DNA of 64,000 nt from Phenylobacterium sp. (GTDB lineage: Bacteria > Pseudomonadota > Alphaproteobacteria > Caulobacterales > Caulobacteraceae), in contig NZ_JAUSCJ010000018.1 of NCBI RefSeq assembly GCF_030651185.1, positions 1 to 64,000 of the forward strand, written 5' to 3'. The translations under genes and the position numbers were made by a program. Shown one piece after another: positions 28,919-37,436 of this stretch (positions within the stretch are counted from its first letter, which is position 1; every line of letters begins with the position of its first letter). Under the pieces are notes generated by a model. The model searched no databases. It saw only the letters and a program-made list of their open reading frames with translations, and was not told where the DNA came from.

Positions 28919-29365
28919 TTAGATCTCGACCCCGGCCTCCCGCATCAGCCGCACCATGCGCCTGAGCAGGGTGGCGTTCTGCTTGGCCATGGCCAGGACC
29001 ATCTCCGGATTGAGGACCTCGTTGGCCCCCACCAGCCCGTCCTCGGTGTCGATCAAGGACCCGGCGTCGATCAGCTTCTGGATGCGTCGCCGCGCGGTCT
29101 CGTAGGAGAGGCCGAGCGACAGCGCCACGGCGTTACGGCTGATGGGCCGCTTGATCTCGAAGGGCTCGGGCTGGTCGATCGCCCCATAGCGCAGGGACAG
29201 GGCCGGGTCGGAGCCGAGGTGGGCCACATTGGCCACCGCGACGGTCGAGAGGATCAGGGCGTCGAGGGGATCATGCGCCCCGCCGCGCAGCACCGCGCTG
29301 TAGATCGAGATCACATAGTCCATCGACAGCCGGGAGATCAGCCGGATGTGCCTGGGGTCATCCAT
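28919..29365 (-). CDS. Winged-helix DNA-binding protein of unknown family
   Basis: A 148-residue protein. The N-terminal half (to about residue 60) is helical. The centre shows a clear helix-turn-helix, ISRNAVALSLGLSYETARRRIQKLIDAGSL, followed by a short wing-like DTEDGLVG. The C-terminal helix has basic residues (LLRRMVRLMREAG). It resembles MarR/Crp-type winged helices, but I recognise no named family. It is the only gene between the tRNA-Thr gene and its fragmentary copy, so it could be cargo or a remnant regulator of an integrated element. The ATG is at 29365, and no ribosome site is striking. Confidence 0.65.
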   Translation of the reverse strand: MDDPRHIRLISRLSMDYVISIYSAVLRGGAHDPLDALILSTVAVANVAHLGSDPALSLRYGAIDQPEPFEIKRPISRNAVALSLGLSYETARRRIQKLIDAGSLIDTEDGLVGANEVLNPEMVLAMAKQNATLLRRMVRLMREAGVEI

Positions 29366-29452
29366 GGGCCGGGTCCGTCGCGGGGGGTGGCGAATCCCTG
29401 ACGTGATTCGCCGGCGACGGGGCGCCTGGATTTCAGGATCGGAGGGAAGAAG

Positions 29453-29528
29453 TGGTGCCGCTTAGGTGACTCGAACACCTGACCCCATCATTACGAATGA
29501 TGTGCTCTACCAGCTGAGCTAAAGCGGC
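29453..29528 (-). tRNA. tRNA-Thr, anticodon CGT
   Basis: A 76-nt cloverleaf on the minus strand. The acceptor stem GCCGCTT/AAGCGGC has discriminator A and an encoded CCA (29455-29453). The D arm is GCTCAGCTGGTAGAGC. The anticodon stem CATCA/TGATG encloses TTCGTAA, giving anticodon CGT. The T arm is AGGTGTTCGAGTCACCT. The 3' half is duplicated about 0.7 kb downstream. Confidence 0.95.
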
Positions 29529-29567
29529 CTGACGCGCGGAGCGGCGAACCGGCCCGCGCGGGAGCGC

Positions 29568-31094
29568 CTATTTAGCTGCTCTCGGCGCGCTCGCCAAGCG
29601 GCGCCTCGCAGGGGAGCGTCTTTGGCTTATCGGCGGGGGTGGCGGGGGTTCCGGCTCGTCGTCGTCATAGAGGCCCTCGTCCACCTCATAGGGCGGCGGC
29701 GTGGCCTCCTGGCCGGCCAGGAACGGGGCTGAATCCGCATAGGAGATCGGGAGCTCCGGCAGCTCGGTCATGGTCTTCTCGGCCCGCTCGTGGCGCGGGT
29801 GGATCAGTTCGCCGGTCTCGGCATAGACCGCCGTCAGCCGCGCCCAGTCGGCGGGCAGGTAGGCGAAGGCCTGGCCCTCGGGGTCGAGATCGGTCCAGTC
29901 CGGCTCCTGCGGCGCCCCCACCGCGCGCGCCATCCAGACCCTGGCCTCGTCGGGCTTGCCGGCGGCGAAGGCGACGCGGGCGAACAGGCCGGCGACGCGC
30001 CGGGTGAGCGGTTCGTCCTCCAGGGCCTTGGCGGCCTCGCGGGCGCGGATCGGGACGCCGTTGATCAGGGCCTGCTCGACGAAGAGGATGCGGCTCTCGC
30101 GGGCGCCGGGATTCAGCTGCGCCAGGTCGCCGAGCCGTTCGGCCCGCTGGCGCGGCGTCTCGTTGGTCTTCAGGTCACGATAGGCCAGCCACAAGGCCGG
30201 ATGGGGCGCGGCCTTCCAGGCCGTCTCCAGGACCTGGGCGGCGCGGCCCGCCTTGCCGTCGGCGGCCAGCAGGCGGGCGGCCATCACCACCCCCGGCGCG
30301 AAGCCCGGCTGCAGCTTGGCGGCCTCGACCGCATAGTCCGTGGCCTGGGACCGCGCCCTGGGCTCGGCCGAGTTTTCCAGCTGGGCGGCCGACGCGGCCA
30401 GCAGGGCGGCGCGGGCCCGGTCGGCGACGATGGGAGAGACGATCTTGCGGTCCAGCGCGCTCTTGACCAGTTCCAGCGCCCCGTCCCAGTCGCCGGCCTC
30501 CAGGCGGGCCTCCAGCACGGCGCGCCAGGCCCAGCGGGCGGTGCGGCCCAACCCATAGGCCTGCTCGGCGTGCCCCACGGCGGTGGCCTTGTCGCCCTGG
30601 GCCAGGGCCTGGGCCATCAGCCCCCTGTGGCCGGCCAGGCGCATCTCGGGGAAGCCCAGCATGGCGGAATAGGCGGCCTGGACCGCGACGGCGTCCCCCG
30701 CGGCCTCGGCCGCCTGGGCGGCCAGTATCCGGACCAGGCCGGGCGCCTCGTCGGCGAGATCGGCGGCCTTCAGGGCCAGGCGGCGCGCCTCCGAACCATC
30801 TCCGGCGGCGGCGGCCAGGAAGCCGCGGGTCAGGGCCTCATTGGCCTGGCGGCGGCGGTCTTCGGCCCGCGCCCGCTCGGCCCGGCGCGGCGCCTCCATG
30901 ATCCACAGCAACAGGCGCCAGCCGATCATGGTGGCGAGCGCGCCCACCAGGGTGATCAGGACCATGGCCGCGGCGGTCATATCGGCCCGCCACCCCAGCC
31001 AGATGATGCTGGCGTGGCCGGGCTCGCCGGTGATGGCCAGGATCGCGGTGGCCACGGCCACCACTAGGAAGATGACCAGGGCCGTGCGGATCAT
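29568..31094 (-). CDS. hemY: HemY-type TPR membrane protein
   Basis: A 508-residue inner-membrane protein of the heme-operon HemY family (the TPR protein, not protoporphyrinogen oxidase). Two N-terminal helices (about residues 3-22 and 40-65) precede a long array of tetratricopeptide-like helices, for example AVGHAEQAYGLGRTARWAWRAVLEARLEAGDWDGAL in part. The tail is acidic and proline-rich. The start overlaps the mitofilin-like gene by 4 bp (ATGA), placing it last in hemC-hemD-mitofilin-hemY. A role in organising heme biosynthesis or the inner membrane is inferred from this conserved operon. It carries none of the flavin-binding motifs of an oxidase. Confidence 0.83.
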   Translation of the reverse strand: MIRTALVIFLVVAVATAILAITGEPGHASIIWLGWRADMTAAAMVLITLVGALATMIGWRLLLWIMEAPRRAERARAEDRRRQANEALTRGFLAAAAGDGSEARRLALKAADLADEAPGLVRILAAQAAEAAGDAVAVQAAYSAMLGFPEMRLAGHRGLMAQALAQGDKATAVGHAEQAYGLGRTARWAWRAVLEARLEAGDWDGALELVKSALDRKIVSPIVADRARAALLAASAAQLENSAEPRARSQATDYAVEAAKLQPGFAPGVVMAARLLAADGKAGRAAQVLETAWKAAPHPALWLAYRDLKTNETPRQRAERLGDLAQLNPGARESRILFVEQALINGVPIRAREAAKALEDEPLTRRVAGLFARVAFAAGKPDEARVWMARAVGAPQEPDWTDLDPEGQAFAYLPADWARLTAVYAETGELIHPRHERAEKTMTELPELPISYADSAPFLAGQEATPPPYEVDEGLYDDDEPEPPPPPPISQRRSPARRRLASAPRAAK

Positions 31095-31948
31095 GCGCCG
31101 CTCCGGGCCAGCCGGGCGAGATCCTCCAGGGCCTGGACGCGGACCGCCGAGATGCGGCGATCAATGTCGGCCCGCGTCTCGGCGGCGGCGCGCCAGGGCG
31201 CCAGCGCCTCACGGCCGCCCGGAGGCAGACCGTCGAGGGTCCGCAGGGCATGGTCGAGGTCGCCCTCTTCCACCTGGCGTTCGGCGCGGGCCAGCAGGGC
31301 GTCGACGCCCTTACCCGGCACGTCTCCCACCTGCCGCAGGGTGACCACGCGGCGGAGCGCGGCGCCCAGTCGGGCCATCAGGCCGGCGCTGTCACCGGGC
31401 GCGCGGGCGGCGCCGGCGGCGCGGGCGGCATATTCGGGAAAGCTGGCGGCCAGGGCCGCGCGGCTGGGGGCGCCGCGCTCGGCCACGCGGCGCAGGGCGC
31501 GCAGTTCAGCCGAGGGCGGCGAGACCGCGTCCAGGGCCGCGAGTTCCTCGGCGAAGGGCCGCGAGGTCTGGGCCGCCTCCATCAGGGCCGCGGCGGCCAG
31601 GGCCGAGGCGGCGGCCTCGGCGGTGCGCGACTGCTCGGCCTCCAGGGCGTCGATCCGCCGGGCGAGCTGCTGCATCGCCTCGGCGTTCGGGGCCGCGAGC
31701 GCGACCTCCAGCGGGGGCGGCTCATCGGCGGGATAGGTCTGGACCGGGGCCAGGGGCCGGAGATTGGCGAGATCGGAACTGACGCTGGGCCGAGGCTTGA
31801 TCGGGAAGACGTGCGGGCCGAACCGCGACAGGGCGTAGCCGGCCACCAGGCAGACCAGGCCGAACGCGGCCACTATCCAGAGCGTCGGCAGCCGCGCAGG
31901 GCCGCCATGGGGCGGCGAAGGCTCTGTCGGGTCCGGCGTGACGCTCAT
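31091..31948 (-). CDS. Mitofilin/Mic60-like inner-membrane protein (COG4223)
   Basis: A 285-residue protein with one N-terminal transmembrane helix (about residues 21-42, LPTLWIVAAFGLVCLVAGYA), a Pro-rich linker and an alanine-rich coiled coil around 85-125. The C-terminal helical region, from about 170, corresponds in position to the mitofilin signature. Alphaproteobacterial homologues are considered ancestors of mitochondrial Mic60 and shape intracytoplasmic membranes. It sits between hemD (3 bp upstream) and hemY (4-bp overlap), the conserved context of these genes. The primary sequence is very low-complexity, so assignment leans on context. Confidence 0.72.
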   Translation of the reverse strand: MSVTPDPTEPSPPHGGPARLPTLWIVAAFGLVCLVAGYALSRFGPHVFPIKPRPSVSSDLANLRPLAPVQTYPADEPPPLEVALAAPNAEAMQQLARRIDALEAEQSRTAEAAASALAAAALMEAAQTSRPFAEELAALDAVSPPSAELRALRRVAERGAPSRAALAASFPEYAARAAGAARAPGDSAGLMARLGAALRRVVTLRQVGDVPGKGVDALLARAERQVEEGDLDHALRTLDGLPPGGREALAPWRAAAETRADIDRRISAVRVQALEDLARLARSGA

Positions 31949-31951
31949 GAT

Positions 31952-32644
31952 CTACCGATCTATCAGATTCAGCAGCGCCGCTTCGAGAGGAAAGGGTGCG
32001 AACATCTTGGCCGCCATCTTGGTGCGGGCCAGGGGCTTCATCACCGCCTTGGAAAGGCACAGGGCCCGCATCCGCGGCTGGGGCGAGGCCTTCAGCATGG
32101 CGGCCAGGGCCTGGGCGGCCTTGGGGGAGTGCAGCAGGACGGCGTCGATCTCGGGCAGGCTGGCCAGCTCTTCCGCCGTCAGTTCGGCCGGGCCGGTGTC
32201 GTAGAGGACCAGCCGCCGGGCCTCGATGCCGTGGGCCTGCAGCGCGCCCACCAGGTCGCCGGCCGGTTCGGCGGCGCCCGGATGCAGGACGCAGCCCTTC
32301 AGGTCGCGCTTGCGGGCGGCGATGCCCTCGGCCAGGGCCTCGACGTCGCCATCGGCCGACAGCACGTTCTTGAAGCCCGCGGCGCGAACCGCCTGGGCGG
32401 TGGCGGCGCCGACGGCGAAGACCCGCAGCGACCGCTCGGGCGTCGCCTCGATAAAGGCCCGCACGCCATTGGCGCTGGTGAAGGCCAGCGCGCAGACCCC
32501 GCGCAGATCCACCTCCACGCCCTCCACCGGCTCGACCCTGAGCAAGGGCGCGATGAACGGTTCATGGCCCAAGGCGCGGACGCGGGCGGCCGTGGTCTCG
32601 GCGGCGGGCTGGGCGCGGGTGATCCAGATCTTGCGGGTGCTCAT
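31952..32644 (-). CDS. hemD: Uroporphyrinogen-III synthase
   Basis: A 230-residue enzyme that closes hydroxymethylbilane to uroporphyrinogen III with inversion of ring D. The family is poorly conserved, but the two-domain layout is seen: KIWITRAQPAAETTAARV at the start, ALAFTSANGVRAFIEATP, a central FAVGAATAQAVRAAGF, and AVLLHSPKAAQAL. It is 52 bp downstream of hemC and 3 bp upstream of the mitofilin-like gene, which supports the call. Confidence 0.88.
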   Translation of the reverse strand: MSTRKIWITRAQPAAETTAARVRALGHEPFIAPLLRVEPVEGVEVDLRGVCALAFTSANGVRAFIEATPERSLRVFAVGAATAQAVRAAGFKNVLSADGDVEALAEGIAARKRDLKGCVLHPGAAEPAGDLVGALQAHGIEARRLVLYDTGPAELTAEELASLPEIDAVLLHSPKAAQALAAMLKASPQPRMRALCLSKAVMKPLARTKMAAKMFAPFPLEAALLNLIDR

Positions 32645-32696
32645 CGTCCCGACACGGTTGAGCCAAGCTCAGCCATAACGCAACCCTGAGCGGTCT

Positions 32697-33650
32697 TCAT
32701 GCCTCATGAAGGGCGAGCAGGTCGCCGCCTTCCTCGAGCACCTGGGCGCCGAGCGCCAGGCCGAGTTCCCGCGCCACGGCCTCATGGTCGCCGGCCAGCA
32801 GGGCGTCGCCCTCGCGGCGGAATCGGTGGACGCCGTCGGGCGACAGGGCCTCGACGATCAGGTGGATGCGGTCCCCCAGCAGGCGGGCATGGGCGCCGAT
32901 GGCGGTCTTGCAGGAGCCTTCCAGGGCCATCAGCGCGCCGCGCTCGGCGGCGACGGCGATGGTGGTCCCGGCGTGACGCACCGCCTCGAGCCAGGGCAGG
33001 TCGATATCGGCGGTCCGGGTCTCGATGGCCAGGGCGCCCTGGCCGGGGGCCGGGGGAACCTCGATGGGATCGATCAGGCTCCGGGGCAGGTGGCCCAGGC
33101 CCAGGCGGTTGAGGCCCGACATGGCCAGCAGGATGGCGTCGGCGTCCCCGGCCTGCAGCTTGGCCAGCCGGGTGTCGACATTGCCCCGCAGCATCTGGAC
33201 GTCGAGATCGCGGCGGCGGTGCAGGGACTGCGCTTGTCGGCGGAGCGAGGCGGTGCCCAGCACGGCGCCCTGGGGCAAATCCTCCAGACGGTCGGCCTTG
33301 AAGGACAGGAAGGCGTCGCGGGGGTCTTCCCGCTCGGGGATGGCGGCGATGGTCAGGCCGTCGGGGCAGACCGCCGGCATGTCCTTCAGCGAGTGGATGG
33401 CGCAGTCGATACGCCCCTCCAGCATCGCCTCCTCGATTTCCTTGGTGAACAGCCCCTTGCCGCCGATCTCCAGCAGGCGGCGGTCCTGCACCCGGTCGCC
33501 GGTGGTGGTGATGATGATCAGCGGAGCGACGCGCTCGGCGTCCTCGGGGGCTGCGCCGAGGGCGGCGGCGATACGGCGTTGCATCATGCCGGCCTGGGCC
33601 AGCGAAAGCTTGGAGCCGCGGGCTCCGATCCGGACAGGTTGCGTGGACAC
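32697..33650 (-). CDS. hemC: Hydroxymethylbilane synthase (porphobilinogen deaminase)
   Basis: A 317-residue enzyme joining four porphobilinogens. Visible motifs are RIGARGSKLSLAQA at the N-terminus, TTTGDRVQDRRLLEIGGKGLFTKEIE in part, HSLKDMPA with the catalytic-site Asp, GTASLRRQAQ, and the cofactor-attachment Cys in LEGSCKTAIGAHA. The GTG at 33650 is the start that fits the family; the frame is open far upstream, but that part is antisense to tsaD. It is divergent from tsaD with 69 bp between them and heads hemC-hemD-mitofilin-hemY. Confidence 0.96.
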   Translation of the reverse strand: MSTQPVRIGARGSKLSLAQAGMMQRRIAAALGAAPEDAERVAPLIIITTTGDRVQDRRLLEIGGKGLFTKEIEEAMLEGRIDCAIHSLKDMPAVCPDGLTIAAIPEREDPRDAFLSFKADRLEDLPQGAVLGTASLRRQAQSLHRRRDLDVQMLRGNVDTRLAKLQAGDADAILLAMSGLNRLGLGHLPRSLIDPIEVPPAPGQGALAIETRTADIDLPWLEAVRHAGTTIAVAAERGALMALEGSCKTAIGAHARLLGDRIHLIVEALSPDGVHRFRREGDALLAGDHEAVARELGLALGAQVLEEGGDLLALHEA

Positions 33651-33719
33651 GGCGGGAGGGCTACCTCGGCGGGGGACTGAGCCGTTGGCTACAGGACGGA
33701 ACCCCAAGCCGCAACGCAG

Positions 33720-34808
33720 ATGACCGACCTTATCCTCCTGGGCCTCGAAACCAGCTGCGACGAAACCGCCGCCTCGGTGCTGCGCCGCCGCGCCGACGGG
33801 CGCGTGGAGATTCTGTCGAGCGTCATCGCCAGCCAGATCGCCGCCCACGCCCCCTATGGCGGCGTGGTGCCCGAGATCGCCGCCCGGGCCCATGTGGAGT
33901 CCATCGACGCCATAGCGGGCCAGGCCATGAGCGAGGCGGGCGTGACCTATGGCGACCTCTCCGGCGTGGCGGCCACCGCCGGCCCCGGCCTGGTGGGCGG
34001 GGTGATGGTGGGGCTGTCCTTCGGCAAGGCGGTGGCCCTGGCGCGCGGCCTGCCGCTGATCGCGGTGAACCACCTGGAGGGCCACGCGGTCTCCGCGCGC
34101 CTGGCCGCCGACATTCCCTATCCCTTCCTGCTGCTGCTGGTTTCCGGCGGGCATTGCCAGCTCCTGGCCGTGGAGGGCATTGGCGCCTGCAAGCGCCTGG
34201 GCTCCACCATCGACGACGCGGCCGGCGAGGCCTTCGACAAGATCGCCAAGAGCCTGGGCCTGCCCTATCCCGGCGGGCCGGCCCTGGAAAAGCTGGCGGT
34301 CGGCGGCGATCCCACCGCCTTCACCCTGCCCCGCGCCCTGCTGGGCCGCGACGGCTGCGACTTTTCCTTCTCCGGCCTGAAGACCGCCGCCGCGCGGCTG
34401 GCTGAGACGGTCACCACCGAGGTCGAACGCAAGAACCTGGCCGCCTGCGTCCAGACCGCCATCGCCCGCCAGCTGTCAGACCGCACCGACCGGGCCATGG
34501 CCGCCTACGCCATCGCCAGGGGGAACCACGACCTGCGCTTCGTGGTGGCCGGCGGGGTGGCGGCCAACGGGGCGGTTCGGGCCAAGCTGATGGAGACCGC
34601 CAAGGCCCGCGGCTTTTCCTTCAACGCCCCGCCGCTCGCCTACTGCACCGACAACGCCGCCATGATCGCCTTGGCCGGCGCCGAGCGGCTGGCCCTGGGC
34701 ATGACAGACCCCCTGGACGCGCCCGCGCGGCCGCGTTGGCCCTTGGACGCCGCTGCGGCGTTGTCCAATCCTACCCACGCATTCGGACGCAAGGGCGCCA
34801 AGGCATGA
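33720..34808 (+). CDS. tsaD: tRNA N6-adenosine threonylcarbamoyltransferase
   Basis: A 362-residue TsaD (Kae1) protein that places threonylcarbamoyl on A37 of ANN-decoding tRNAs. The ASKHA fold is marked by [14 protein letters not shown], and the iron ligands by HLEGH (His118, His122), with [24 protein letters not shown], and a late [14 protein letters not shown]. The last codons overlap gpsA by 4 bp (ATGA). The tsaD-gpsA-yciI order is conserved in alphaproteobacteria. Confidence 0.97.
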   Translation: MTDLILLGLETSCDETAASVLRRRADGRVEILSSVIASQIAAHAPYGGVVPEIAARAHVESIDAIAGQAMSEAGVTYGDLSGVAATAGPGLVGGVMVGLSFGKAVALARGLPLIAVNHLEGHAVSARLAADIPYPFLLLLVSGGHCQLLAVEGIGACKRLGSTIDDAAGEAFDKIAKSLGLPYPGGPALEKLAVGGDPTAFTLPRALLGRDGCDFSFSGLKTAAARLAETVTTEVERKNLAACVQTAIARQLSDRTDRAMAAYAIARGNHDLRFVVAGGVAANGAVRAKLMETAKARGFSFNAPPLAYCTDNAAMIALAGAERLALGMTDPLDAPARPRWPLDAAAALSNPTHAFGRKGAKA

Positions 34809-35803
34809 GCATGACGACAGCAGGCGTGATCGGCGGCGGCGCCTGGGGCACCGCTCTGGCCCTGGTCTGCGCCCGCGCCGGGCTGACCACCACCCTCTGG
34901 GCCCGCGAGGCCGAGGTGGTGGACGCCATCCGCACCCGAAACGAGAACAGCGTCTTCCTGCCGGGGATCGCCTTCGACAGCCCCGTCGCCGCCACGGGCG
35001 ACATGGCCGAGCTGGCGTCCTGCGACCTGATCCTCAACGTCACCCCCGCCCAGCATCTGCGGTCCAGTCTCGCGGCCTTCGCGCCCCATGCGCGGAAGGG
35101 CGTGCCGATCCTGCTCTGCGCCAAGGGGGTGGAGCAGGGGTCGCTGAAGCTAATGACCGAGGTCCTGGCCGAGACCCTGCCCGACGCCTGCCCCGCCGTG
35201 CTGTCGGGACCGAGCTTCGCCGGCGAGGTGGCCCGAGGCCTGCCCACCGCCGTGACCCTGGCCTGCCCCGACGAGGACCTGGGGCGCGACCTGGCCGAGG
35301 CCATCGCCAGCCCGCTGTTCCGGCCCTACCTGGCCACCGACATGATCGGCGCCGAGATCGGCGGCTCGGTGAAGAACGTGCTGGCCATCGCCTGCGGGAT
35401 CGTCGAAGGCCGAGGCCTGGGCCGCAGCGCCCACGCGGCCCTGATCACCCGGGGCTTCGCCGAACTCACCCGGCTGGCGCAGGCCCTGGGGGGCGAGGCC
35501 GAGACGGTGGCCGGGCTCTGCGGCCTGGGCGACCTGGTGCTCACCTGCTCCAGCACCCAGTCGCGCAACAACCGCATCGGCCTGGCCCTGGGCCAGGGGA
35601 TGACCCTGGACGAGGCGCTGGCCAGCCTGGGCGGCGCGGTGGCCGAGGGTGTCGCCTCGGCGCCGGCCGTGCGCGGCCTGGCCGCCAAGCATGGCGTCGA
35701 AATCCCCATCTGCGACGCCGTGGCCGCCATCCTGGCGGGCGAGGCCGATATCGACGCCGCCATCGCTGGTCTGCTGTCGCGACCGCTCAAGACCGAATTC
35801 TGA
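34805..35803 (+). CDS. gpsA: Glycerol-3-phosphate dehydrogenase [NAD(P)+]
   Basis: A 332-residue enzyme making sn-glycerol 3-phosphate for phospholipids. [14 protein letters not shown] is the Rossmann motif (residues 8-21). [12 protein letters not shown] carries the catalytic Lys, and [11 protein letters not shown] and [12 protein letters not shown] complete the signature. The ATG at 34805 overlaps the tsaD stop, indicating coupling. A second ATG two codons later is an equally possible start. Confidence 0.96.
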   Translation: MSMTTAGVIGGGAWGTALALVCARAGLTTTLWAREAEVVDAIRTRNENSVFLPGIAFDSPVAATGDMAELASCDLILNVTPAQHLRSSLAAFAPHARKGVPILLCAKGVEQGSLKLMTEVLAETLPDACPAVLSGPSFAGEVARGLPTAVTLACPDEDLGRDLAEAIASPLFRPYLATDMIGAEIGGSVKNVLAIACGIVEGRGLGRSAHAALITRGFAELTRLAQALGGEAETVAGLCGLGDLVLTCSSTQSRNNRIGLALGQGMTLDEALASLGGAVAEGVASAPAVRGLAAKHGVEIPICDAVAAILAGEADIDAAIAGLLSRPLKTEF

Positions 35804-35814
35804 AGGAACCGCCC

Positions 35815-36099
35815 ATGGCCCTCTTCGTGATGATCTGCCTCGACAAGCCGGACTCGCTGGACCTGCGAATGGCCACCCGGCCGGCCCACCTGGCCTATGC
35901 CGGGACCTTTTCCAGCGTCGTGAAGCTGGGGGGCCCGATCCTGGACGACAAGGGCGACATGGCCGGCTCCCTGCTGGTGATGGAGGGCGAAACCGAGGAG
36001 GTGGCGCGGTCCTTCAACCGCGACGATCCCTACACCCTGGCCGGCCTGTTCCAGAGCGTGCAGATCCTGCCCTTCCGCGCGACCATCGGAAACCTGTGA
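35815..36099 (+). CDS. YciI family protein
   Basis: A 94-residue protein with the dimeric alpha+beta-barrel YciI fold. It shows LFVMICLDKPDSLDLR, RPAHLAYA with the conserved His, and GSLLVMEGETEEVARSFNRDDPY with the acidic pair that lines the pocket. The biochemical role is not known; one branch acts as a dehydrochlorinase-like enzyme. AAGGAACC precedes the ATG. It is third in the tsaD operon and overlaps the next gene by four bases. Confidence 0.85.
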   Translation: MALFVMICLDKPDSLDLRMATRPAHLAYAGTFSSVVKLGGPILDDKGDMAGSLLVMEGETEEVARSFNRDDPYTLAGLFQSVQILPFRATIGNL

Positions 36100-36464
36100 A
36101 CCGCGACGAGCCCGACAACCCGGCCAGGCCCCCCGCCGGCCAGCGCCTCTGCGCGGTGACCGACCTGGCCGATCCCGGGGCCAAGGGCTTCCGATTCCGC
36201 AATGAGCGCGCCCTGTTCGCGGGCTTCCTGGTGCGCCAGGGCGACGCCATCACCGGCTATGTCGACTCATGCCCGCACAATGGCTGGCCCCTGGCCGTCA
36301 TGGACGACCGCTATCTGACCCGGGGGGGCGACCGGATCATCTGCGCCGCGCACGGGGCGATGTTCCGCCCCTCCGACGGGCTCTGCGTGGCCGGCCCCTG
36401 CGCCGACGATCACCTGCGCCCCTGGCCGGTGGCGGTGGTGGACGGCGAAGTCCTCACGGCCTGA
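36096..36464 (+). CDS. Rieske [2Fe-2S] ferredoxin-type protein
   Basis: A 122-residue soluble Rieske protein. The cluster ligands are in CPHNGWPLA and CAAHGAMF, the two C-x-H boxes 25-30 residues apart, followed by the third-loop Gly/Pro (CVAGPCADDHLRPWPV). It is the size of ferredoxin components of oxygenases, but no oxygenase is adjacent. A GTG at 36096 overlapping the YciI stop is the start. It ends the tsaD-gpsA-yciI operon; its electron partner is unknown. Confidence 0.85.
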   Translation: MNRDEPDNPARPPAGQRLCAVTDLADPGAKGFRFRNERALFAGFLVRQGDAITGYVDSCPHNGWPLAVMDDRYLTRGGDRIICAAHGAMFRPSDGLCVAGPCADDHLRPWPVAVVDGEVLTA

Positions 36465-36523
36465 CTCTTCCTTAACCCGCCAAGGCTAAGCCTCTTGTCC
36501 TTGAGACCTAAGAGGAGCCTGTC

Positions 36524-37240
36524 ATGGCTGACGCCCTTCGCGCCCTGGCGACCATGAACCATCGGTTCGCCCCGCAGTTCGCCAAGACCATGCTGGCCAC
36601 GCCGCGCGCCGATGACGACGCCGCGGCCTTCGCCGCCCACTGCAAGGCGATGAACTTCGAGTTCACCGAGGGGTGGGCCGACCAGAACATTCCCTTCGTC
36701 TCGCCCCTGCTGCGCGACTTCGCGGCCAAGCGCGGATCGGTCCGCTACATGGAGATCGGCGCCTATGAGGGGCGCAACCTGGCCTTCATGGACTGGCTGC
36801 TGCCGGCCAAGCTTGACGTCACGGTGATCGATCCCTGGTTCGACCAGGACCTGAACCCGGAAGAGAAGTACCACGCGGTGGAGCCGCGCTTCGCCCGCAA
36901 CACCGCCAAGCTCGGCTTCTCGAAACTCACCACCCACAAAGGCTTCTCGACCTACGAGCTGCCCAAGATGCTGGAGCGGGGCGAGACCTACGACCTGATC
37001 TACATCGATGGATCTCATACCGCCTGGGCCGTGGGCGTGGACCTGGCCTATTGCGCGGCCCTGCTGGAGGTCGGCGGGATGATGGTGCTGGACGATTACT
37101 GGCACCATGAAAGCGAGATCGGGGGGCCGGGCGTCAAGCAGGCGGTCGATCACTTCCACGGAGTCTTCCGGCGATATTTCGATATCACCGCCGTCTACCG
37201 CCAAGTGGCCCTGACCAAGGTCCGCGAGATCCCGCGCTGA
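36524..37240 (+). CDS. SAM-dependent methyltransferase, O-methyltransferase-like
   Basis: A 238-residue Methyltransf_24-type protein. YMEIGAYEGRNLAFM is motif I, with GAYEG in place of GxGxG. DVTVIDPWF supplies the acidic residue and YDLIYIDGSHTAWAV contains the IDGSH motif of the catechol-type family, followed by GGMMVLDDYWHH. AAGAGGAGCC lies 8 bp before the ATG. It stands alone after the Rieske gene and is followed by a GC-rich hairpin. The acceptor is unknown; some relatives act on sugars of surface polysaccharides. Confidence 0.78.
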   Translation: MADALRALATMNHRFAPQFAKTMLATPRADDDAAAFAAHCKAMNFEFTEGWADQNIPFVSPLLRDFAAKRGSVRYMEIGAYEGRNLAFMDWLLPAKLDVTVIDPWFDQDLNPEEKYHAVEPRFARNTAKLGFSKLTTHKGFSTYELPKMLERGETYDLIYIDGSHTAWAVGVDLAYCAALLEVGGMMVLDDYWHHESEIGGPGVKQAVDHFHGVFRRYFDITAVYRQVALTKVREIPR

Positions 37241-37274
37241 TTACTGTCGAGCTCTGCTGACGGCTTGCTCTCCA

Positions 37275-37304
37275 GGCCCGCCCCGGGACTCCCGGGCGCG
37301 GGCC
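37275..37304 (+). terminator. GC-rich hairpin after the methyltransferase
   Basis: GGCCCGC (37275-37281) pairs with GCGGGCC (37298-37304) around an inner CCCGGG/CCCGGG pair, 34 bp past the stop. A short TTT follows a few bases later. It probably ends the methyltransferase transcript ahead of the wall-hydrolase gene. Confidence 0.5.
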
Positions 37305-37436
37305 GACTGTTTCGCGGGCCAAACCCGGCATAGTTAATGCAAAATAAAAGAATCCAGGTAGCGCGGCCCCCAATTCGGGTTTATGGCGTGCGGATTGCTG
37401 TTGCTGCAGTGCACTGTCCCAGGAGAGAACACCGCC

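Noticed and set aside
31091..32689. Plus-strand frame opposite hemD and the mitofilin-like gene
   Set aside because: Composition is Gly/Gln/Arg-rich shadow, and hemD and its neighbours overlap in the conserved operon order on the minus strand.
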